Source of the DNA: Flavobacteriales bacterium
Lineage (GTDB): Bacteria > Bacteroidota > Bacteroidia > Flavobacteriales_D > Crocinitomicaceae
Assembly (NCBI GenBank): GCA_013373595.1
Contig: JABXHO010000114.1
Span: 1 to 39,291 of the forward strand
Direction: 5' to 3'
DNA: 39,291 bases
A program made the translations under genes and the position numbers. The notes under the pieces are model-generated. The model was not told the origin of the DNA, searched no databases, and saw only the letters and a list, made by a program, of their open reading frames with translations. Numbering within the stretch: position 1 is the first letter of the stretch; the number at the start of each line of letters is the position of its first letter. Shown piece by piece: positions 26,075-32,640 of this stretch.

Positions 26075-26082
26075 CAAACATA
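26075..26082 (-). promoter_or_regulatory. Candidate -7 box (TATGTTTG) for the 140-residue orphan gene
   Basis: This is an exact TAnnTTTG match on the minus strand, 32 bases before the ATG at 26043. No clear -33 TTG stands at a 16- to 19-base spacing. Confidence 0.4.
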
Positions 26083-26253
26083 ACGGGATCATTACAGTTC
26101 TATGTAGGTAGAAATACGGGTTTTGATGACTTTATAGCTGATTTACACCAAGATGATCACCCAGAAAGGCTCATCAGTCATTTTAAACTACCGCTTGTCC
26201 CTTTTCTTTTTTTTAGTCCATTCTCCATATTATCTTGGTTAAAAATTACGACT

Positions 26254-27162
26254 GTGGCTGAAAAAGTACTAAGCATTAAAGGCTTATCGAAAAATTATAA
26301 TGATTTCGCTGCTGTGAAAAACATCAGTTTTGATGTGGAGCAACAAATGGTTTTCGGACTGCTTGGACCGAACGGAAGTGGAAAGACAACAACCTTGGGT
26401 ATGCTAATGGGTGTGATCCGTCCATCCAGTGGAGAGTTTTCGTGGTTCAACAATGGACAGAAAGATGAAAACAGAAAACGAATAGGATCGCTCTTGGAAA
26501 CGCCGAATTTTTATCCCTACCTGACAGCGTGGCAAAACTTGGAAGTTGTCGCGAAAATCAAAGGCATCGACCCTCCAAAGGAAAGCATCGACCGTGTGTT
26601 AAAGATTGTAGGATTAACCAAGCGGAGCGATTCAAAGTTCAAAACATTCTCACTGGGAATGAAACAGCGTTTAGCAATTGGCGCAACTTTATTGGGAGAT
26701 CCTGAAGTATTGGTTTTAGATGAACCTACAAATGGACTTGATCCTCAAGGGATTGCTGAAATCAGAGAATTAATCATTCGTATTGGTAAAAGCGGAAAAA
26801 CAATTGTGATAGCCTCACATATTCTGGATGAAATCCAAAAAGTGTGTACGCATGCAGCCATTCTTCGCGATGGAAAATTACTCCAAGTATCAACAATTGA
26901 TTCCCTCATCGGAAATCAAGATGTACGCCTAATCAAAGTAGGAGCTGAAGAAATGACCAAGGTCAAATCAATCGTCGAACAAATACCTAGTTACTCCATC
27001 TACAAAGAAGACGACCATGCACTAATTATCCGTTGTCCAAGAGAAACAACGGCATCCATGATGAACAAGTTCTTTTTCGATCATGGAATTGTGCTGAACC
27101 AACTAAGCGTCTTCAGTGAAAGTCTGGAAAATCAATTTTTGGAAATTATCAAGAAATCATAA
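26254..27162 (+). CDS. ABC transporter ATP-binding protein (ABC-2 exporter type)
   Basis: This is the nucleotide-binding subunit of an ABC-2 export system, about 302 residues from the GTG at 26254 (MAEKVLSIKGLSKNY). The frame is open back to 26065, but that 63-codon extension reads as non-coding. Walker A is LLGPNGSGKTTTLGMLMG, the Q-loop region follows with LLETPNFYPYLTAWQNL, the ABC signature is FSLGMKQRLAIGATLLG, Walker B is VLVLDEPTNGLDPQG, and the switch His is in VIASHILDEI. The C-terminal roughly 80 residues form the family's accessory domain. It pairs with the permease 68 bases downstream. The substrate cannot be inferred; antibiotics, lipids and bacteriocins are all possible. Confidence 0.93.
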   Translation: MAEKVLSIKGLSKNYNDFAAVKNISFDVEQQMVFGLLGPNGSGKTTTLGMLMGVIRPSSGEFSWFNNGQKDENRKRIGSLLETPNFYPYLTAWQNLEVVAKIKGIDPPKESIDRVLKIVGLTKRSDSKFKTFSLGMKQRLAIGATLLGDPEVLVLDEPTNGLDPQGIAEIRELIIRIGKSGKTIVIASHILDEIQKVCTHAAILRDGKLLQVSTIDSLIGNQDVRLIKVGAEEMTKVKSIVEQIPSYSIYKEDDHALIIRCPRETTASMMNKFFFDHGIVLNQLSVFSESLENQFLEIIKKS

Positions 27163-27230
27163 AGCGAGCAAAGCGGTTGCGTGGATGCGGAATTATTTGT
27201 GCATGACCTCCCGCTGAAAAAAATATACTT

Positions 27231-28010
27231 ATGAAAAACTTAATTGCTATTGAATGGATGAAGCTCAAGCGGTCGGTTACTATGAAGGTAATTCTGATCA
27301 TCTATGCTGTCACGGTTCCACTTTTGTATTTTTGTTTGGGGTTCATAGAGGTTGGACCATTTTCGATGCCAGACTACATTTATGAGTTTCCTCACAGTTA
27401 CAACTTTGTTGCTTACATAGCTTCATATTTTAACCTTTTGGTAGGAGTGATTATTATGGTATTTACCTCAAATGAGATTAAGTATAGGACTCTTCGACAA
27501 AATGTTATAGACGGGCTCAGTAAGAAGGAGGTGATCTTCGCGAAATTTGGAGTGGTCTTTTTGTTTTCAGTATTGGTTACTCTTTATGTTTTGTTGGTCG
27601 GGTTGATTTTTGGATTATTACACAGTGATGATCTGTCCCAAATATTTAGTGGATTTGATCAAATAGGAGCCTATTTTATTTCGGTGCTTGGATTTTTTAC
27701 TTTTGCTTTTTTCTTTGCCAATGTTATCAGGCTTCAGATTTTGGCAATTTTATTATACATCTTTTCAACGTTAATTGAAGGTTTAATTGGATTAGCAGTA
27801 GCACGAGAATACTCTCAGTTTTTTCCTCTAAGAACATTTAGCAATCTCATTCGGAACCCATTTTTTGAAATGGTAGACCCAACAGTCGACGGACAAGCGA
27901 TTCCAGATCAGTTCATTCTCGGTCAAGGATGGAGCGCTGTATTTGCCGTTTTCTATATTGCTTGTTTTGTTCTTATTAGTTATTGGGTGATCAAACGCAG
28001 AGACATTTAA
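27231..28010 (+). CDS. ABC-2 type transporter permease
   Basis: This 259-residue integral membrane protein has about six hydrophobic helices: one near the N-terminus (VILIIYAVTVPLLYFCLGF), then YIASYFNLLVGVIIMVFTSN, FLFSVLVTLYVLLVGLIFG, YFISVLGFFTFAFFFAN, LQILAILLYIFSTLIEGLIG and the final WSAVFAVFYIACFVLISYW, before a basic tail KRRDI. The beginning MKNLIAIEWMKLKRS is typical of ABC-2 permeases. It follows its ATPase gene on the same strand and should form the membrane half of that exporter, probably as a homodimer. No auxiliary accessory gene is adjacent. Confidence 0.9.
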   Translation: MKNLIAIEWMKLKRSVTMKVILIIYAVTVPLLYFCLGFIEVGPFSMPDYIYEFPHSYNFVAYIASYFNLLVGVIIMVFTSNEIKYRTLRQNVIDGLSKKEVIFAKFGVVFLFSVLVTLYVLLVGLIFGLLHSDDLSQIFSGFDQIGAYFISVLGFFTFAFFFANVIRLQILAILLYIFSTLIEGLIGLAVAREYSQFFPLRTFSNLIRNPFFEMVDPTVDGQAIPDQFILGQGWSAVFAVFYIACFVLISYWVIKRRDI

Positions 28011-28114
28011 CTCACGTGAAATAGCGCGAAAAAACGTCGGGTGATCGAAACTTTCGGTTGTGCGATAACTTCGCGAAATAATTAAGTATATTTATCGCTA
28101 AAACTCAATAGGTA

Positions 28115-28372
28115 ATGGGCAGTAAAAGAGAAATTAAAAAAGTGGTAAAAGAAATGGTGTACGACATCATGGACGAATGTGATTACCACGTTGAAAATAT
28201 GAGTAAAAACGCTGAAGCTGCGGATAAATTGATGGATGAAGTTGTGGAATACCACGATAAGATGATGTCAAAAATTCGAACAACGAAAGACAAAGCAGGC
28301 TTCAAAGCACTTCGAGTACAACTCGAGGAAGATGCGGATGGTTTTGTTCAAAAAATCAACGATTTAAATTAA
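28115..28372 (+). CDS. Small helical protein encoded with PspA, unrecognised
   Basis: This 85-residue, highly charged protein is predicted to be almost wholly helical: KREIKKVVKEMVYDIMDECD at the N-terminus, and DEVVEYHDKMMSKI and LEEDADGFVQKINDLN later. It contains one Cys and no membrane segment. I do not recognise the family. It lies 25 bases upstream of the PspA homologue in the same direction and is very likely co-transcribed with it. A role as partner or modulator of that coiled-coil protein is inference. The 104 bases upstream include CGCGAA and TTCGCG inverted elements (28025, 28070). Confidence 0.8.
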   Translation: MGSKREIKKVVKEMVYDIMDECDYHVENMSKNAEAADKLMDEVVEYHDKMMSKIRTTKDKAGFKALRVQLEEDADGFVQKINDLN

Positions 28373-28397
28373 ACTTAAACTACGAAAACGAAGAATT

Positions 28398-29111
28398 ATG
28401 TGGGCTTGGTTAAAACGACTATTTAGAATTGGAAAAGCAGAAGCACATTCGGCATTAGATAAATTAGAAGATCCAGTAAAAATGACGGAACAAGGGATCC
28501 GTGATTTGAAAGCAAACCTCGAAAAAGCATTGGTTGCCATGGCAGAAGTAAAGGCGATGGGAATCCGTTCGAAAGGAGAGGTAGAGGATTACGAGAAAAA
28601 GGCTGCGGATTACGAAATGAAGGCAACGTTGCTTTTGAAAAAAGCAGCTGCTGGTGAAATGGATGCTGCTGAAGGTGACCGCTTGGCTGCAGAAGCTCTT
28701 TTGAAAAAGAAAGAAAATGAAGGTCATGCTGCATTGGCTAAGAAGAATCAGTTGTACTACGAGCAAAACGCAGACAAGCTGAAAAGCAACATCGATGATC
28801 TTAAAAAGAACATTTCGAAGTATGAAAGCGAGCTGAAAACACTGAAAGCGAGAGCGAAGGTGAGTAAAGCACAAAAGGACATCAACAAAGATTTGGCAGG
28901 AATTGATTCAGATTCTACCGTACAAATGCTTGAGCGCATGAAAGAAAAAGTGGCGCAAGAAGAAGCATTGGCGGAATCATACGGAGATATTGCTTCTGAA
29001 AGTCGTTCTTTGGATGAAGAAATCGAAGATGCTTTGGATTCTTCTTCAGCTGAAATGAAAGTAAAAAGCGATTTAGATGCATTGAAAGCGAAGATCGCTG
29101 ACGGAGAATAA
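28398..29111 (+). CDS. PspA/IM30 (ESCRT-III-like) family protein
   Basis: This is a 237-residue coiled-coil protein of the PspA/IM30 family (PF04012-type), which assembles on the inner face of the cytoplasmic membrane and helps preserve its integrity under stress. The N-terminal amphipathic start MWAWLKRLFRIGKAEAHSALDKLEDP matches the usual membrane-binding helix. It is followed by MTEQGIRDLKANLEKALVAM and long heptad-rich helices (about 35-220) with typical spacing of Ala, Lys and Glu. No PspF, PspB or PspC gene is adjacent; the only companion is the 85-residue helical gene upstream. A terminator follows. Confidence 0.9.
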   Translation: MWAWLKRLFRIGKAEAHSALDKLEDPVKMTEQGIRDLKANLEKALVAMAEVKAMGIRSKGEVEDYEKKAADYEMKATLLLKKAAAGEMDAAEGDRLAAEALLKKKENEGHAALAKKNQLYYEQNADKLKSNIDDLKKNISKYESELKTLKARAKVSKAQKDINKDLAGIDSDSTVQMLERMKEKVAQEEALAESYGDIASESRSLDEEIEDALDSSSAEMKVKSDLDALKAKIADGE

Positions 29112-29131
29112 GCACAAACTTTTGTATATTC

Positions 29132-29176
29132 AAATCCCGTTTTATTCCGTTTTCGACGGAAGAAACGGGATTTTTT
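29132..29176 (+). terminator. Intrinsic terminator of the PspA operon
   Basis: AAATCCCGTTT (29132-29142) pairs with AAACGGGATTT (29163-29173), with inner TTCCG/CGGAA pairs and a T-run to 29176. Confidence 0.85.
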
Positions 29177-29229
29177 ATTGAACACGAGGCGAGAATGAAT
29201 AAACTGTTCCGCAGAAGAATTACTCACAC

Positions 29230-30627
29230 ATGAAACTAACAACCAAACAACTTTTATTGATTGCGGGAATTCTCGCCTTTGTCGGGATGCTTTTTGTCAA
29301 TTTCGATAAACACGAAGATCAAATGCTTTTCCGTGCCAGTGCACTCGGTGGTTTGATGGTCTTTTTCTGGTTCTTCGATGTTATCCCGATGTATGTCACA
29401 GCAATGATTCCGCTCGCACTGGGCGTTCCAATGGGACTGATTACTGGAGACGGGATTGCAGGAGCCTACGCCAATAAGTTCATTTATCTATTTCTCGGAG
29501 GGTTTATTCTCGCGCTCGCGATGGAAAAATGGGACGTTCACAAGCAATTGGCACAAACAATTATTGGATTAGTAGGGCGATCTAAATCACGAATTTTACT
29601 TGGGTTTATGCTGAGCACTGGCGTGTTAAGTATGTGGATTTCCAATACAGCAACGACCATTATGATGTTGCCCATGGTGCTCGCAGTGATCAAAAATTTA
29701 GATCATGAAGAGGGTTCGCGCTTTCCCCGTTTTTTGTTGTTGTCGATTGCCTACTCAGCAAGTGTTGGAGGAATGGCAACACTCGTAGGTTCCCCACCGA
29801 ATAGTATTCTGGCTGGCTATTTATCCGAAAATCAAGGAATCACCCTCTCCTTCGCTGAGTGGATGAAATTTGGAATGCCGCTTTCATTGGGACTACTCAC
29901 CTTGTTGTATTTCTATTTCATTCTTCTCCTAAGAGGAGAAAAGGGAGGAAACGAAATCAAGCTTGAAATAGAGAAAAAGCCGTGGAATAAAGATCAGAAG
30001 CGTATCATTTACTTCTTTCTGCTGATTGTAGTGTTGTGGATCACCCGAGGCTTCATCATGGATTACCTCAAAGACCACGACATTCATTTCGCCTATGGAG
30101 ATGAACATATCGCCATTTTCGGAGCAATTCTCATGTTTATTCTTCCGAGCAGTGCGGGAAAACCTTTGTTAGAGTGGAGCGATACACAGAAATTGCCATG
30201 GGGCGTTCTATTGCTGTTTGGAGGAGGTTTGGCTTTGGCGAAAATGTTGGAGACGAATGGTGTAATCACAGAGATTTCAGAATTATTCGAAAGCTTCAAA
30301 AGTGTGAATGTCGGCGTTCTGCTGTTGATTGTGGTGACACTCGCCATTTTCGGAACAGAATTCATGTCGAATACCGCTATGGTGAGTGTTCTCATCCCCG
30401 TAATTGCCACCTTTGCGATTAGTGCAGGAATTTCCATCACAGAATTGTGTATTCCCGTTGCGCTTTCGGCAAGTTGCGCGTTCATGCTACCCATCGGAAC
30501 ACCTCCAAATGCCATCGTCTTTTCTGGAACCGACCTCAAAATAAAACACATGGTTCGAACTGGATTTGTATTGAATGTGATGGCGGTATTGATCGTGGTG
30601 GCGTATTCGATATTGTTTATTAAGTAG
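29230..30627 (+). CDS. SLC13/DASS family Na+-coupled anion symporter
   Basis: This is a 465-residue inner-membrane transporter of the divalent anion:Na+ symporter family (VcINDY-like), with about 11 hydrophobic segments. The two inverted-repeat signature motifs are present: WISNTATTIMMLPMV (about 136-150) and EFMSNTAMVSVLIPV in the second half, each containing the SNTA substrate and Na+-binding element. The matching hairpin ends are GSPPNSILAGY and GTPPNAIVFSG. The substrate is probably a dicarboxylate, sulfate or phosphate; sequence alone does not decide. It starts 53 bases after a terminator, so it likely has its own promoter, although no TAnnTTTG box was found. Confidence 0.93.
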   Translation: MKLTTKQLLLIAGILAFVGMLFVNFDKHEDQMLFRASALGGLMVFFWFFDVIPMYVTAMIPLALGVPMGLITGDGIAGAYANKFIYLFLGGFILALAMEKWDVHKQLAQTIIGLVGRSKSRILLGFMLSTGVLSMWISNTATTIMMLPMVLAVIKNLDHEEGSRFPRFLLLSIAYSASVGGMATLVGSPPNSILAGYLSENQGITLSFAEWMKFGMPLSLGLLTLLYFYFILLLRGEKGGNEIKLEIEKKPWNKDQKRIIYFFLLIVVLWITRGFIMDYLKDHDIHFAYGDEHIAIFGAILMFILPSSAGKPLLEWSDTQKLPWGVLLLFGGGLALAKMLETNGVITEISELFESFKSVNVGVLLLIVVTLAIFGTEFMSNTAMVSVLIPVIATFAISAGISITELCIPVALSASCAFMLPIGTPPNAIVFSGTDLKIKHMVRTGFVLNVMAVLIVVAYSILFIK

Positions 30628-30658
30628 TTGATGAAAGGAAACTGATTGATCCATCGAA

Positions 30659-31030
30659 ATGAAAAAATCAAATGTTCCATTTTTTGAAGAACAGACCAAA
30701 GCTGCATTAAACCAATTATTAAATGTTGAATATGACCAATCCATGTTTTTTCTTCTAGAATTGGATCAGGAAGACAAGTCTGACTTAAAAACAAATTTTG
30801 ATGAGATCATGAATTTTTGGGTTCTCCCAGAACAGATTGAAAAGAAGTTTAGACTGCATGAAATAGCTGAAATACTAACGACGCCTCGAAATGAAATTCC
30901 TTTGTGGATTAAACTATCGGAAGAAGAGAAAGGACAAACCTATAAGATGAGTATCAGCAGACGGTTTAGAAAACTGCGGGTGATTCGTGAAAGGCATGAA
31001 TATTCACCAACATTACCTTTTATTCAATGA
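30659..31030 (+). CDS. Hypothetical protein, unrecognised family
   Basis: This 123-residue basic protein has no signal peptide or membrane segment. It starts MKKSNVPFFEEQTKAALNQ, has a helical N-terminal half with acidic patches (LELDQEDKSDLKTNFDEI), and ends in a basic region (SISRRFRKLRVIRERHEYSP) that could bind nucleic acid; that is a guess from composition. I do not recognise the family. It begins 31 bases after the transporter stop on the same strand. The antisense frames here are shadows. A 171-base non-coding gap follows before yaaA. Confidence 0.6.
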   Translation: MKKSNVPFFEEQTKAALNQLLNVEYDQSMFFLLELDQEDKSDLKTNFDEIMNFWVLPEQIEKKFRLHEIAEILTTPRNEIPLWIKLSEEEKGQTYKMSISRRFRKLRVIRERHEYSPTLPFIQ

Positions 31031-31201
31031 GAAGATGGAGTACAAACTATTGCAACAATCCTTTCTTTCGATAGCGTTTCCAGCACGTCCATCCACAATA
31101 TCAAACAATCAGAATGCAATTTTCTTAGCAAGCGAATGTCCAAAATCGATCAAAAATAAATACCTTCAACAAAGTAAAATAAGACGTTAAAAATTGATTC
31201 A

Positions 31202-31963
31202 ATGAAAGTACTTCTTTCGCCTGCGAAGGCATTAGACATGGATAAAGAAATAAACGCACCTCGTGCAAGTGCACCGATCTTTTTAGACAAAAGTGAAGCG
31301 CTGGTGAAAAAACTCGCAAAGTTCTCTTCAAAGAAAATAGGAGAGATGATGCACTTGTCGCAAGATTTGTCCGATTTGAATCATGAGCGTTACCAGTCGT
31401 GGAAGGCAAGTACGGAACTAGATGGAAACAACACGTACGCAATTGCAGCCTTTAATGGTGAAGTGTATCGTGGGTTCGATGCAACGACACTTTCAGCAGA
31501 GAAATTAGAGGAAGCGCAAAATACCGTGCGCATTTTGTCGGGATTATATGGCGTATTGAAGCCCTTGGATCTGATTTATCCATACCGATTGGAAATGGGA
31601 ACGAAGTGGTCTGTAACGCCAAAAACAACTTCACTTTATAAGTTTTGGGGAACATCCATTGCAGATACACTCAACGAAGAAAATGAGGATGGAATCATTG
31701 TGAACCTGGCTTCCAATGAATACTTCAAAGCGGTGGATAAAAAAGCCTTGAAGGGACGTATCGTAACACCAACTTTCAAAGAGTTTAAGAATGGAAAGTA
31801 CAAAGTAATCATGGTATATGCGAAGAGAGCACGTGGTTTTATGGCGCGATACATCGTCGATCATTCGATTACCAACGTGGAAGACTTGAAAGCATTTGAT
31901 ACGGATGGTTACCGCTTCGACGAAAATCTTTCATCTGGAGACGATTGGGTATTTACCCGATAA
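31202..31963 (+). CDS. yaaA: Peroxide stress protein YaaA (UPF0246/DUF328)
   Basis: This 253-residue cytoplasmic protein is a member of the YaaA/DUF328 family. In E. coli YaaA limits intracellular iron and oxidative DNA damage during peroxide stress, and the fold contains a DNA-binding helix-hairpin-helix-like element. Recognisable motifs are the start MKVLLSPAKALDMD, DLSDLNHERYQSW, AAFNGEVYRGFDATTL, RILSGLYGVLKPLDLIYPYRLEMGT, and near the end KVIMVYAKRARGFMARYIVDH. Length is standard. It is followed after 34 bases by a four-Cys membrane protein gene. The exact biochemical activity of the family remains uncertain. Confidence 0.94.
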   Translation: MKVLLSPAKALDMDKEINAPRASAPIFLDKSEALVKKLAKFSSKKIGEMMHLSQDLSDLNHERYQSWKASTELDGNNTYAIAAFNGEVYRGFDATTLSAEKLEEAQNTVRILSGLYGVLKPLDLIYPYRLEMGTKWSVTPKTTSLYKFWGTSIADTLNEENEDGIIVNLASNEYFKAVDKKALKGRIVTPTFKEFKNGKYKVIMVYAKRARGFMARYIVDHSITNVEDLKAFDTDGYRFDENLSSGDDWVFTR

Positions 31964-31997
31964 ATGATCACCTGATTAACCTATCCAATTATACCTT

Positions 31998-32561
31998 ATG
32001 ACACGAGAAGAATACATCAAGATTTGTTCGGTGTGCACGAACCGAAAGTTTAGTCCGAAGGAAGGAATCATTTGTGGACTCACGGATAAACCGGCAAATT
32101 TCGAATTGTCTTGTCCAGATTATGAAGAAGATTCAAACGAGGTTCGTTTGGTTGAAATGAAGAATAATCATGACACAAAGCAGTCGAACAAGGTCGTTAA
32201 TCGCGCTCGTATTGTTCTTTTCGTTGTAGCGGGCCTTTACGCATTTGTGGGAGTGTATGAAGCATTCTTTATGCTCGGTGCTCACATTCTTTTCGGCACA
32301 ATTGACTGGATTGTATCAGCGATCTTCATCGGTCTGGCAATCTTCTCGTACAAAAAGGCATTTCTAGCATTGATTTTAGGGCTTGGCGTTTACCTGGGAT
32401 TAATCCTTTTACTTGCTGTATTAGATCCCATGACAATTGTGCAAGGCATCATCTGGAAAATTTTAATTGTTACGCTACTTGTACTTGGAATTAAGGAAGC
32501 AAAATCGTCTAAACCGAAAGAAGCAAAAACAACAAATGGAGAATTGTTGGATCAGCTGTGA
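31998..32561 (+). CDS. Membrane protein with N-terminal four-Cys (zinc-ribbon-like) segment
   Basis: This 187-residue protein has two parts. Residues 1-45 contain Cys10, Cys13, Cys26 and Cys39 (C-x2-C-x12-C-x12-C) and close with SCPDYEED, an arrangement compatible with one metal site and found at the start of many Bacteroidota membrane proteins. After a polar linker, residues 68-165 form about four hydrophobic helices (VLFVVAGLYAFVGVYEAFF, IDWIVSAIFIGLAIFSY, AFLALILGLGVYLGLILLL, IWKILIVTLLVLGI) and a Lys-rich cytoplasmic tail. Function unknown. It lies between yaaA and the dikinase-like lipoprotein gene, all in the same direction. Confidence 0.82.
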   Translation: MTREEYIKICSVCTNRKFSPKEGIICGLTDKPANFELSCPDYEEDSNEVRLVEMKNNHDTKQSNKVVNRARIVLFVVAGLYAFVGVYEAFFMLGAHILFGTIDWIVSAIFIGLAIFSYKKAFLALILGLGVYLGLILLLAVLDPMTIVQGIIWKILIVTLLVLGIKEAKSSKPKEAKTTNGELLDQL

Positions 32562-32577
32562 ATTGGTCGAACGAGAT

Positions 32578-32596
32578 AGGATATGACGGATATCCT
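32578..32596. repeat. Perfect 7-bp inverted repeat upstream of the dikinase-like gene
   Basis: AGGATAT-GACGG-ATATCCT forms a perfect 7-bp stem with a 5-base loop, 16 bases after the preceding stop and 42 bases before the next start. It has no T-run, so it could be a leader element or operator rather than a terminator. Confidence 0.4.
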
Positions 32597-32640
32597 CAGT
32601 TCTTGATCCTTTTCCTCCCTCAACTGTACAGCATAATATG

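Noticed and set aside
26065-26253. In-frame 63-codon extension upstream of the ABC ATPase
   Set aside because: Its residues look like translated intergenic sequence. The GTG at 26254 begins MAEKVLSIKGLSKNY, exactly where the family normally starts, and a promoter box for the divergent gene lies inside the extension.
30987-31190. Possible 67-residue plus-strand ORF between the orphan gene and yaaA
   Set aside because: It overlaps the 123-residue gene out of frame, has an unbalanced composition and lacks any recognisable feature.
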